Positions 26,315-34,732 of a DNA stretch of 64,000 bases are shown piece by piece. Each line of letters opens with the position of its first letter. Position 1 is the stretch's first letter. Position numbers and translations under genes: made by a program. This stretch comes from CAYNLK01 sp964398055 (lineage in GTDB: Bacteria > Chloroflexota > Anaerolineae > 4572-78 > J111): positions 121,159-185,158 of the forward strand of contig CAYNLK010000008.1 of NCBI GenBank assembly GCA_964398055.1, read 5' to 3'. Below the pieces are notes generated by a model, which searched no databases, was not told the origin of the DNA, and saw only the letters and a list, made by a program, of their open reading frames with translations.

Positions 26315-29113
26315 ATGTTGAAAGCAATCATTTCTTCCAGAATACGACGATTAGTGAGCTTGCCAAACTCTAATGAAAAAGGCCAGAGCATCGTTATCAT
26401 TGCCTTTGCCATTTTGGGTCTGATTGCCATGCTCGGCCTGGCCCTGGACCTGGGGCTGGTTTACATCGAGCGGACCCGGCTCAAGCGGGCCGTCGACGCG
26501 GCCACCCTGGGCGGGGTGGTGGAACTGCCGGCCGAGGAGCAAACCTTCATCCGGGCCATTAATTACCTGGACCAGAATGGTTACCGGCTGCGAGACGGCG
26601 CCGGGCTGCCGCAGGTTAATGTTTACATTCGCGGCTGCGCCCATAGCAGTTATCTGAATACTGCTGCGGCCGGCTTCAGGAATTATCACGACGGCACTTT
26701 TAGCGCCGGCAACCCCCTCTGGACGCCGCAGTGGACCTTTGAGCGCCGCACCGCACCCGGCGACATCAATGCGGTGCCGGCGGACCAGCGCTATTACCTT
26801 TACTTTCCCACCAACGGCCAGCGGGTGGCCAGCCCTACCGCCGAATTCTACCTGGACACCCGCACTTTTCAGGCCAAACAAGACGAGGACAGCAACCCGC
26901 CGGTCTATGAGGCTGACTCCAACCTGTGTAACCTGGCGACCAATATCCTGGGCACGGCCACCAAAGTCCGGGTTCAGGGCATCGTTCCGGTGCAGATGAA
27001 CTTTATGCAGTTCTTCGGCTTCCGCAACGTGCCGGTTTGGGATGAAGCCGTTGCCCAAAACGTCACCAACCTGGACGTGGCGATTGTCTTTGATATGTCC
27101 GGCTCCATGCAGTTCGATACCATTGGCTATGGCTTCTACGACCCCTTTGAGGGCAAGAGTTCGTGGCCTGTTGCCACCTACGGCAGCGACTATCCCAACC
27201 CCAGTTTTCTCCACCCCATCCCGGTCAAACACCTGCCGACAACCAATCTGGGCCCCGGCGGCGCCGCCAGCCTCTCTTACGGCCTTGCCGCCGGCAATAC
27301 CTCGCTGCCCAGCCCGATGCCCCAGAATACCAACCAGCTCTGCTGGCAGCGCGATGGCAATACCGCCGGCTATTACACCGTTGGCGGCACCGACCCCAAG
27401 CGGTACGTCGTCATCGAAGGGGAGCTTTACTCGTTCAACAGTTCCATCCTGGCCGGCCCCTTCCGCCAGCCCGGCCGGGGTTTCTGGGCGGTGCAACACC
27501 CGGCGGATACCAATAGCCGGTCGGTGCCCTATATGATGAGGAATTATGGTTTTGGTACCGACACCACCGGCGGCTATAATTCCGGCGCCACGCCCATTTT
27601 GAAAAACACTGCCGGCTACCGCGGCTCCTGGGTCTCGCACCAGCCCTTTCCCGCCTGGGCCATTGACCCGACGGCCACTTCTGACGGCATCCCTTTTGGA
27701 CGTAACTATACCCTGGCCGAGGTGCGCAGCGCCCCTACCGACGTGCCCAGCCTGGAGTATGATTTTGTCACGGCCAACGACTGGGATACGCAAGCCAGCG
27801 GCGGCAGCAACGACAACACCCGCATCTGGGCCAGGATCCAGCGCGGCGGCGACTGGTTCGACGGCGGCACCTCGGAGCACATTTTCTGGGCGGTGTATGA
27901 TTACACCGATTTGTGGACCGCCAACGGCGGCAACCCGGTGCCGGCCACCGAGCTGGGCAGCGGCCAGATCGAGCCGGTTGGCACGACCACCGGCACCAAA
28001 GGGGCCAACTACGGCGGGGCCGGCTCCAGCGCCTGGCGTTGGATCGAACTGACCAATAGCAGCACCAAGTTGGACCTGGCGAACGGCCGCCGCTACACCC
28101 TGAAGATCTGGGCCGGCGGGGTTGGCTTTGATATCGACCAGATCGTCATCGGCAACCAAAATAATACCGCTTTTGCCGGCACCAGCACCGATTACAACAA
28201 CGGCGTGGCCAATCGCGAGGCCACCCGCGGCTCGGCCTTCCGCCAGGCCTGCAATCGTTGTAACCCTATGTATGGGCTGCTGATCAATAACCCGGATGAC
28301 TGTACCGTGCTGGATAATGGGGCCAATCGGGTCTCCGCGGCCGGCACCGACCTGGCCGATCCGACCACCAACCCCTTGTTTAGCGGTTACCAGCCCATCC
28401 GGGGGGCCAAGGAAGCGGTCAAGCGCTTCATCGAGCGGCTCAACCCGCAGTTCGACCAGGTTGGTATCACCGCCTATAGCTCTACCGCTCCGAATGACGC
28501 CCGGGTGGAGCTGCGCTGCAAAAAATATCTATCGGCCGATCAATGTTTCCGGTCGACCGGGGCCATCAGCTATACCGAGGTGCTCAATAAGCTGGAGATT
28601 CTGCCGCCGTGGGGCAGCACCAATATGGCCGAAGGGATGCTGCGCGGGTTGGAGATGTTGGGGCTAAATGTAGATAATAAGGCCAGTTTTGACAATGCCT
28701 GTTCATCTGCCAGTCCTCTTTCCAGCCACTGCGGTCGAGGCGGTTCGGCCCGGCGGATCATGATTGTGATGACCGACGGCGTTGCCAACAAGAATCCCCG
28801 TAATTCGGGCGCCTCCAGCGTCAACTGTTACGCTGTCGATCTGTACCAGCCTAACCTCGGCGATGACTCGAGAGGCGCCAATAGTGAGGACCGGGCTAAA
28901 GATTGCTCCATGTACTATGCCAAAAAGGGCGGCGAGGCTAACGTAACCATCTACACCATTGGCCTGGGCAACGGCGTTGACGAGCAGTTCCTGGACGCGA
29001 TTGCCAAAGTGGACGGTTCGGATGGCCAGTACTTCCCGGCGGCCTCTCCGGCCCAGTTGGATGGCATCTTTGACGCCATTTTGAAGAGCGTCTCCGTCCG
29101 CCTGATCCAGTAG
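26315..29113 (+). CDS. TadG-like protein with von Willebrand A domain and CBM-like insert
   Basis: 932 residues. ATG 26315 has GAGGTGGG directly before it and is preferred to ATG 26303. N-terminal TadG signature: KGQSIVIIAFAILGLIAMLG (single helix) then ERTRLKRAVDAATLGG. A VWA domain starts at VAIVFDMSGSM (MIDAS DxSGS, near base 27090) and resumes near base 28400 (KEAVKRFIERLNPQFDQVGI), with GSTNMAEGM, IVMTDGVANK and the C-terminal YTIGLG. The roughly 440 residues between the MIDAS strand and the next helix are an insertion, which includes a CBM35-like stretch (IWARIQRGGDWFDGG ... YTLKIWAGGVGFDIDQIVI). TadG proteins often carry VWA; the insert is unusual. Probably a metal-dependent surface adhesin anchored through its TadE/G helix. 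Confidence 0.85.
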   Translation: MLKAIISSRIRRLVSLPNSNEKGQSIVIIAFAILGLIAMLGLALDLGLVYIERTRLKRAVDAATLGGVVELPAEEQTFIRAINYLDQNGYRLRDGAGLPQVNVYIRGCAHSSYLNTAAAGFRNYHDGTFSAGNPLWTPQWTFERRTAPGDINAVPADQRYYLYFPTNGQRVASPTAEFYLDTRTFQAKQDEDSNPPVYEADSNLCNLATNILGTATKVRVQGIVPVQMNFMQFFGFRNVPVWDEAVAQNVTNLDVAIVFDMSGSMQFDTIGYGFYDPFEGKSSWPVATYGSDYPNPSFLHPIPVKHLPTTNLGPGGAASLSYGLAAGNTSLPSPMPQNTNQLCWQRDGNTAGYYTVGGTDPKRYVVIEGELYSFNSSILAGPFRQPGRGFWAVQHPADTNSRSVPYMMRNYGFGTDTTGGYNSGATPILKNTAGYRGSWVSHQPFPAWAIDPTATSDGIPFGRNYTLAEVRSAPTDVPSLEYDFVTANDWDTQASGGSNDNTRIWARIQRGGDWFDGGTSEHIFWAVYDYTDLWTANGGNPVPATELGSGQIEPVGTTTGTKGANYGGAGSSAWRWIELTNSSTKLDLANGRRYTLKIWAGGVGFDIDQIVIGNQNNTAFAGTSTDYNNGVANREATRGSAFRQACNRCNPMYGLLINNPDDCTVLDNGANRVSAAGTDLADPTTNPLFSGYQPIRGAKEAVKRFIERLNPQFDQVGITAYSSTAPNDARVELRCKKYLSADQCFRSTGAISYTEVLNKLEILPPWGSTNMAEGMLRGLEMLGLNVDNKASFDNACSSASPLSSHCGRGGSARRIMIVMTDGVANKNPRNSGASSVNCYAVDLYQPNLGDDSRGANSEDRAKDCSMYYAKKGGEANVTIYTIGLGNGVDEQFLDAIAKVDGSDGQYFPAASPAQLDGIFDAILKSVSVRLIQ

Positions 29114-29137
29114 GCGGGGTACAGGCCCCCACCCTAA

Positions 29138-29174
29138 CCCTCCCCCTATCAGGGTCCCCCTATCAGGGGGAGGG
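29138..29174. repeat. GC-rich hairpin after tadG
   Basis: CCCTCCCCCT (29138-29147) pairs perfectly with AGGGGGAGGG (29165-29174); the loop repeats part of the arm. There is no T tract, so it may be a repeat element that only slows or protects transcripts. Confidence 0.6.
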
Positions 29175-29231
29175 CAAATACAACTTCCCGATGACTTTCT
29201 TACCCGAAGTGGTTAAAAAGTACGTGATGCC

Positions 29232-29349
29232 CATGTCATTTCGAGCGACACGCCAAGCGGGAGCGACGCGAAGCGTCCCTAAAACCGTCGTTTGCAGGAC
29301 CAGTTTTCAGAGATTTCTCGTCGGCCTTTGGCCTCCTCGAAATGACATG
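29232..29349. repeat. 118-bp inverted-repeat element, ATGTCATTTCGAG arms
   Basis: CATGTCATTTCGAG (29232-29245) and CTCGAAATGACATG (29336-29349) are perfect 14-bp arms. The interior carries AGAGATTTCTCG and GGCCTTTGGCC. This is the layout of the dispersed ATTTCGAGCGA-type palindromic repeats known from several phyla. Confidence 0.75.
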
Positions 29350-29431
29350 CTGCGAGTCCACATCACTGACAACTTTACCACACTTTTTTACGCAATCCTT
29401 TTTGTTATGTCAAATAACTTCCGGCCACGTC

Positions 29432-29460
29432 TTGACTTTTTCTGCCAAAGTAGGTATCAT
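29432..29460 (+). promoter_or_regulatory. promoter candidate for cpaB and the Tad export genes
   Basis: TTGACT (29432-29437), 17-base spacer, TATCAT (29455-29460), about 50 bases before the cpaB ATG. It suggests that the machinery genes have their own promoter apart from the pilin/adhesin genes. Confidence 0.55.
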
Positions 29461-29511
29461 GCATATGCTAGCGTCCTTTTCGTCAAATCCAGTCGAAAAG
29501 GGGAGTAAAAT

Positions 29512-30600
29512 ATGCAACGTGGCAGACTACTAATCATTCTGGGCATCATTCTGGGTCTGGCAACGGTGGCCGCGGTCGCCTTTTTGCTGTTGCAGGGCGG
29601 CGGTGGACCCAGTCCATTTGCCGAACCACCCACCCCAACCCCCGGCGTTCTACCGGAACCGGTCGGCCCGGAGCTGACCGAAGTGATCGTGGCCCTGCAA
29701 CCGATTGGCCGCGGCTCGGCCTTTGTGCAAGGCTCGATTGGGCGACGGGAGTGGCCGGCCAACAACGTGCCGCCGGAGATCATTGCCGATGAAGCCGAAA
29801 CCATCGGCCGGGTGGCCAAGATGGAAATTGTGCAGGGGCAGGTGATTGTGCGCAGCATGCTGGCCGACGTGGCCGGCGAACGGGAAGCCTCCTTCCTGGT
29901 GCCGCCGGGCCGGGTGGGGGTGGCCTATCCGGTCAATCGCCAAACCAGCGTGGCCTATGCCGTCCAGCCGGGCGACTACGTCGACATTTTGGTAACGGCT
30001 TTCTTTGTCGATGTGGACGAAGAGTTCCAGACCACCCTGCCCAATAAGCTTAGCTTTATTGTGCCGGAGCTGGACCCGGAGACGGGCGAGGATACCGGCC
30101 GTTTTACCTTGAGCGACCCAATTGACGAAGGGCGGGTGGAACTTTTTTCCGGCGATATCCCGGCTATTGCCTTTCCTCGCGAGGCCCAGATTCCGCGGCG
30201 GGTGGCTCAGTTGACCGTGCAGGCCGCCAAAGTGATCCGGGTGGGGCCCTGGATCGAACCGCCGCCTCCGCCGCCTCCGGCCGAAGGCCAACCGGCGGAC
30301 CAGCCCCCACCCACGCCCACGCCCAACGTGCCCGACGTGGTCACCCTGGCCGTTACACCCCAGGACGCTCTGGTGCTGTTGTGGCTGCGCCAGAGCGGCA
30401 TCTATAATGAGTTGGCCTTGCGGGCCGCCGGTGAAGAGAACGCCGACCATTTGACCGAAGCGGTCACGCTGCAATACATGCTCACTCGCTTCAATATCGC
30501 CGTGCCGCCCAAGATCGAGTTCATTATGGCCACCTCCATCGCCGACATCAGAGAACAAGATATCCAAATTGTCGAGAGTGTTCAGGAACAACCCCGGTAA
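29512..30600 (+). CDS. cpaB: Flp pilus assembly protein CpaB/RcpC
   Basis: 362 residues, ATG behind GGGGAG. One N-terminal membrane helix (RLLIILGIILGLATVAAVAF), a Pro-rich linker (PPTPTPGVLPEP), then the SAF domain (about 55-120: IGRGSAF, GRVAKMEIVQGQVIV) and the RcpC/CpaB core with VAYAVQPGDYVDILV. In diderm Tad systems CpaB links the pilus base to the secretin RcpA; no secretin gene is seen here, so it would act at the membrane or wall. A second Pro-rich stretch (PPPPPPPAEGQPAD) splits the core. First gene of the machinery set. Confidence 0.9.
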   Translation: MQRGRLLIILGIILGLATVAAVAFLLLQGGGGPSPFAEPPTPTPGVLPEPVGPELTEVIVALQPIGRGSAFVQGSIGRREWPANNVPPEIIADEAETIGRVAKMEIVQGQVIVRSMLADVAGEREASFLVPPGRVGVAYPVNRQTSVAYAVQPGDYVDILVTAFFVDVDEEFQTTLPNKLSFIVPELDPETGEDTGRFTLSDPIDEGRVELFSGDIPAIAFPREAQIPRRVAQLTVQAAKVIRVGPWIEPPPPPPPAEGQPADQPPPTPTPNVPDVVTLAVTPQDALVLLWLRQSGIYNELALRAAGEENADHLTEAVTLQYMLTRFNIAVPPKIEFIMATSIADIREQDIQIVESVQEQPR

Positions 30601-30688
30601 AGGAGCGGCCTGGCGATAAATTCGGAGTCGTCAAACATTTTTTTAAAAGAATTCAGTCAATCCTGCATCCACGTTGCTTACTATTCTT

Positions 30689-30725
30689 CCGGTTTGGAGA
30701 GAGGTTGATGCAGCAGCCAAACCGG
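30689..30725 (+). other. structured intercistronic leader, first hairpin
   Basis: CCGGTTTGG (30689-30697) pairs perfectly with CCAAACCGG (30717-30725) around a 19-base loop. A second hairpin follows (GTCAGTTT 30742-30749 with AAACTGAC 30755-30762) and then the terminator-like stem. It does not fit a riboswitch class I know. Confidence 0.5.
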
Positions 30726-30767
30726 CTTATGATGGTAATAGGTCAGTTTTATGGAAACTGACGGTCT

Positions 30768-30805
30768 AAAAGGAGTCCATTGATTTTGGACTCCTTTTGA
30801 ACCTT
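30768..30805 (+). terminator. terminator-like hairpin between cpaB and cpaE
   Basis: AAAAGGAGTCCA (30768-30779) pairs perfectly with TGGACTCCTTTT (30787-30798); GAACCTTTTT follows. The 12-bp stem contains a GGAG that pairing would bury. Either cpaE has its own start of transcription or this is a processing or attenuation site. Confidence 0.55.
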
Positions 30806-30845
30806 TTTAGAGGCATTGAATATTTTTATGTTAAGGTACTAGTCT

Positions 30846-32090
30846 ATGTCACGAACAGTTGCCCCCCTTCCCGAAACACCCGCTCCAGGCGAAAAAATTC
30901 GTCTCCTGATTGTGGATGATATCCCGGAGACTCGCGAGAATCTCCGTAAGCTGCTCTTCTTTGAGGCTGACATCGACGTGGTTGGCGCGGCCATCAACGG
31001 TGAAGAAGGCATCGACATGGCCATTGAGCTGAAGCCCGACATCGTGTTGATGGACATCAACATGCCGGGGGTGGATGGTATCACCGCCAGCGAAAGGATT
31101 TCGCAGGCCGTGCCCTTCTGCCAGATCATTATGATGTCGGTGCAGGGGGAATCCGATTATCTGCGGCGCTCGATGTTGGCCGGTGCCCGAGAGTTCTTGA
31201 TCAAGCCCTTTTCCAGCGATGAGCTGGTCAGCAGTATTCGGCGGGTCTACCAGTTGGGGGCCAGCCGCCGCCAGGCTATGCCGGCGATGGTCCAGACCGG
31301 GGTTGGCGTAGGGGCTAAGGCTGAAGTTAAACCGCAAGCCGCCGGCAAGATTGTGACCATCTTCAGCGCCAAAGGGGGGGTTGGTTGCAGCACCATTGCG
31401 GTCAATCTGGCTATTGCCTTGCAGCAGAGCGCCGCCAGTAAAGTCGCCGTCGTCGATACCAGCCTGCAATTTGGCGATATCGGCGTGCTGCTCAATCTGT
31501 ATGCCAGCCGCACCATTGCCGATTTAGCCTCGCTGGCCGATGAGTTGGATGATGAGCTGATCAATGACATCTTTCTTTCGCATAGTTCCGGGGTCAAGGC
31601 TCTGCTGGCCCCACCTCGCCCGGAAGTCGCCGATACGGTCACTCCCGGACTGGTGGGCGATGTGCTCGATCGTCTCAGAACGATGTTTGACATTATTCTG
31701 GTTGATACGGGCAGCGTGCTCGATGATGTGGTCTTGAATGTTCTGGATATATCTGATAAAATAATTGTAGTAACTACACCGGAAATACCGGCGATCAAGA
31801 ATGCCAAGCTCTTTTTTGAAGTTACCGAGGCCCTTGAATACGAGCGCGAGCGGATTATGTTCATTCTGAATAAGGTGGATAAACGCATCAATATTCGCGC
31901 CGAAGATATTGAAGCCAATATCAAATACAAGATCGAGGGGCAGCTCCCATTCGATGAAAGAACTGTCACTACTTCGGTGAACCAGGGTATTCCATACGTG
32001 TTGGGCAATAAAACCAGTTTGCTGTCCCAGGCAACCATTGCCTTGAGCAAACATTTGTTGAAATCTCTTGAGGAACGCGACCTAACGTAA
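30846..32090 (+). CDS. cpaE: CpaE/TadZ-like protein: receiver plus MinD-type ATPase
   Basis: 414 residues. Residues about 18-140 are a receiver with a full set of residues: DD pair (LIVDDIPE), D70 (LMDINMPGVDG) and Lys in LIKPF. TadZ receivers are usually degenerate, so phosphorylation here is plausible. Residues about 168-400 form a ParA/MinD fold: deviant Walker A AKGGVGCST keeps the signature Lys176 but has Cys181 where the P-loop Lys normally stands; DTSLQFGD and ILVDTGSVLDD follow. CpaE/TadZ localises Tad machinery to a site in the cell. It is followed after 108 bases by cpaF. The neighbouring kinases could feed its receiver (inference). Confidence 0.9.
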   Translation: MSRTVAPLPETPAPGEKIRLLIVDDIPETRENLRKLLFFEADIDVVGAAINGEEGIDMAIELKPDIVLMDINMPGVDGITASERISQAVPFCQIIMMSVQGESDYLRRSMLAGAREFLIKPFSSDELVSSIRRVYQLGASRRQAMPAMVQTGVGVGAKAEVKPQAAGKIVTIFSAKGGVGCSTIAVNLAIALQQSAASKVAVVDTSLQFGDIGVLLNLYASRTIADLASLADELDDELINDIFLSHSSGVKALLAPPRPEVADTVTPGLVGDVLDRLRTMFDIILVDTGSVLDDVVLNVLDISDKIIVVTTPEIPAIKNAKLFFEVTEALEYERERIMFILNKVDKRINIRAEDIEANIKYKIEGQLPFDERTVTTSVNQGIPYVLGNKTSLLSQATIALSKHLLKSLEERDLT

Positions 32091-32198
32091 CCAGAGTGGG
32101 TGACTGAGGCGTAACGTCCAACATTGCCAACAGGTTGGCGCCCTTGAAGCAGACGCCCTTCACAAATTATTCCGGCAAAAGGGTAAAAGGTAAGGTCT

Positions 32199-33593
32199 AT
32201 GTCATTATTGAAGCGAATTGAGCGAACACAGCAGCCTGTGGAACGGGAGGGCCGGCCCACTACTGGGCCAACAATCCCGGCCAGACCGAAACCAACTGGC
32301 CGTCGGCCTGTCCCGACTTCCCAAAGTCGAGACGCCTTCAAAGACCTGAAGGAGCGGGTGCAGGACAAGCTTATTGCCGAACTCGACCCGGCTATGGATG
32401 TATCGCGCACGGATGAGGTACGCCAGACCATCCAGGACCTGTTTGATCAGGTATTGACCCAGGAAAATATCATTTTAAGCCGGCCGGAGCGAGAACGGTT
32501 GTTTGAAGGGATCGTGGCCGAGATCTTGGGTTTTGGTCCGCTCGAACCTCTGCTGGCCGATGAAACCGTCAGCGAAATTATGGTCAATGGCCCAGAAAAG
32601 GTTTTTGTCGAGCGCAAGGGTAAGCTCACCAAAACAAATATCATCTTTGAGAACAACGAACACGTGATGAAGGTCATCGACCGGATTGTGTCGCCGCTGG
32701 GACGCCGGGTGGACGAAAGCTCACCATACGTGGATGCCCGTTTGCCGGACGGCTCCCGCGTGAACGCCATTATTCCGCCGCTGGCTCTCAATGGCCCTAC
32801 CCTGACCATCCGCAAATTTGAGAAAGATCCCCTTACTATTGATGACCTGGTTAAGTTCGGTTCCATGTCGCCGGAAGTGGCCGAGTTTCTGAAGGCTTGC
32901 GTTATTGCCAGGTTGAATGTGGTTGTTTCCGGCGGCACCGGTTCAGGAAAAACCACGCTGCTCAATGTGCTGTCCTCATTTATTCCTAACGATGAGCGAA
33001 TTATCACGGTTGAAAATGCGGCCGAATTGCAGTTGCGCCAGGAACACGTGGTCACCCTGGAGTCGCGCCCGGCCAATATCGAAGGTAAGGGTGAGGTAAC
33101 CATTCGCGACCTGGTGATCAATACCCTGCGGATGCGCCCGGACCGGATTGTGGTGGGCGAGTGCCGGGCCGGTGAAACGCTGGACATGTTGCAGGCGATG
33201 AATACCGGCCACGATGGAAGTTTGACCACGGCTCACGCCAATAGCCCGCGCGACGTGTTGTCTCGGCTGGAAACGATGTGCCTGATGGCCGGGATGGATT
33301 TACCGGTGCGGGCTATTCGCGAGCAGGTCGCCGCGGCGGTTGACCTGATTGTGCAGCAGGCCCGTTTAAGAGACGGCAGCCGCAAAATTATTAACGTGAC
33401 CGAAGTGCAGGGCATGGAAGGCGACGTGATTGTGATGTCGGACATCTTTGTGTTTGAACAGCAAGGCATCGAGAATGGCCGCATCATTGGCCGGCTAAAG
33501 CCGACCGGGATTCGGCCCAAGTTTTCTGATCGAATTGAGGCCGCCGGATTGACCTTGCCGGCCAATCTCTTTGGTGTAAGAACCAGCTTTTAA
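32199..33593 (+). CDS. cpaF: Tad secretion ATPase CpaF/TadA
   Basis: 464 residues, ATG behind AAAAGGTAAGG. Basic, disordered start (about 1-50), N-terminal helical domain, then the secretion ATPase core: GFGPLEPLLADETVSEIMVN, Walker A SGGTGSGKTT (about 244-253), Asp box ITVENAAEL, Walker B MRPDRIVVGECR, His box TGHDGSLTTAHAN. This hexameric ATPase powers pilus assembly and sometimes retraction in Tad systems. Length and motifs are normal for the family, and it sits directly before its membrane partners tadB and tadC. Confidence 0.96.
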   Translation: MSLLKRIERTQQPVEREGRPTTGPTIPARPKPTGRRPVPTSQSRDAFKDLKERVQDKLIAELDPAMDVSRTDEVRQTIQDLFDQVLTQENIILSRPERERLFEGIVAEILGFGPLEPLLADETVSEIMVNGPEKVFVERKGKLTKTNIIFENNEHVMKVIDRIVSPLGRRVDESSPYVDARLPDGSRVNAIIPPLALNGPTLTIRKFEKDPLTIDDLVKFGSMSPEVAEFLKACVIARLNVVVSGGTGSGKTTLLNVLSSFIPNDERIITVENAAELQLRQEHVVTLESRPANIEGKGEVTIRDLVINTLRMRPDRIVVGECRAGETLDMLQAMNTGHDGSLTTAHANSPRDVLSRLETMCLMAGMDLPVRAIREQVAAAVDLIVQQARLRDGSRKIINVTEVQGMEGDVIVMSDIFVFEQQGIENGRIIGRLKPTGIRPKFSDRIEAAGLTLPANLFGVRTSF

Positions 33594-33667
33594 CAAGCGG
33601 CCTGGTCCGGCAATCATCACTCACCTGAATGGCAGCGACAGGTGGTGGTAGTTTACGGAGGGTGATT

Positions 33668-34681
33668 GTGCTCTATTTCATCGTAGGTTTAATGTTTGTG
33701 CTGACGATTGGCGTTCTGGTCGCCGGCGTGGTCGTGTCCAGACGGGGTGACAGCGTTACCCTGGAACGTTTGGACCAGTTTGTCGGCGACTCGACGGCTG
33801 TTGCTATTGGCGAGCAGGAGACGAAAGCCCGCGAAAAGGTTCAAACTCCGTCGGCCCTGACCGAGTCTCTGGATCGGGCGATTGAAGAGCGGGGTTTGGG
33901 TAGGAATCTGGCTACGGAACTGGCCCGGGCTGACTTGAAGTGGACGGTGGCCGAGTTCTGGGCTATGAACGTGATTTCCGTTATCCTGGCCGCGGCCATA
34001 TTTTGGCTGATTTACGGTGGCTTTGTATTGCCGCTAATTGGGGCGGTGGTTGGTTTCTTTCTGCCCAAGTTCTACCTAAAGTTACGCCAGCGCCGGCGGC
34101 TCAAACAATTCAATGATCAGTTGGGTGATGCGATTCAGTTGATGGCTAATGGGCTGCGCGCCGGTTATTCGCTATTGCAGGCGATGGATGCGGTGGCCCA
34201 TGAATTACCGGCGCCTATTTCAACTGAATTCAGCCGGGTGGTTCGCGAGATCGGCCTGGGGGTTGATTATGAACGAGCTTTCAACAACCTGTTGCGCCGG
34301 GTGCCCAGCGATGACCTCGACTTGATGATTACGGCCATCAACGTGCAAGCCGAGGTTGGGGGTAACCTGGCCGAAATTCTGGAGATCATCGGTTTTGTCA
34401 TTCGCGAACGGGTGCGCATCAAAGGTGAAATCAGGGTGCTGACCGCTCAGGCCCAAATCTCCGGCTATGTTATCTCGGCCTTGCCGATTATTTTGGGTTT
34501 CATTCTGTATGCGATGAACCCTGAGTATATTGGCCGGATGATTTTCACTTGCCCCAGCCGCGGCCTGGGTCCCGATGATCTCTGTTCCCAGCCGTGCGGC
34601 TGGATCATGGTGGCCATCGGTCTCCTGGGCATCGTGATCGGTTTCTTCGCGATGAAGAAGGTTACCGATATTGAAGTATAA
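33668..34681 (+). CDS. tadB: Tad inner-membrane platform protein TadB
   Basis: 337 residues from GTG 33668, chosen because GGAGG lies at 33657-33661; the ATG at 33629 has no such site. One N-terminal helix, a basic cytoplasmic stretch, two helices (about 100-150), the T2SSF domain (LGDAIQLMANGLRAGYSLLQ; RRVPSDDLDLMITAINVQAEVGGNL) and two C-terminal helices. A short loop between the last helices holds three Cys (TCPSRGLGPDDLCSQPCGW), which is not typical and may form a disulphide outside. TadB and TadC form the platform driven by CpaF. Confidence 0.92.
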   Translation: MLYFIVGLMFVLTIGVLVAGVVVSRRGDSVTLERLDQFVGDSTAVAIGEQETKAREKVQTPSALTESLDRAIEERGLGRNLATELARADLKWTVAEFWAMNVISVILAAAIFWLIYGGFVLPLIGAVVGFFLPKFYLKLRQRRRLKQFNDQLGDAIQLMANGLRAGYSLLQAMDAVAHELPAPISTEFSRVVREIGLGVDYERAFNNLLRRVPSDDLDLMITAINVQAEVGGNLAEILEIIGFVIRERVRIKGEIRVLTAQAQISGYVISALPIILGFILYAMNPEYIGRMIFTCPSRGLGPDDLCSQPCGWIMVAIGLLGIVIGFFAMKKVTDIEV

Positions 34682-34732
34682 CAAACAGGCGGTGTTAAAG
34701 GCTAATTTCACGCTGATGGAGAGGTTGAGACT

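Larger units (their letters stand above)
29114..29511. other. 398-bp intergenic region between tadG and cpaB
   Basis: No credible gene. Contains a 10-bp GC hairpin right after the tadG stop, a larger inverted repeat and a promoter, each listed separately. Confidence 0.75.

Noticed and set aside
29191..29508. 105-residue open frame before cpaB
   Set aside because: It is made of the ATTTCGAG palindrome and the cpaB promoter region.
30660..30800. c-di-GMP, SAM or glycine riboswitch before cpaE
   Set aside because: Hairpins are present but I could not place the conserved core bases of any of these classes.
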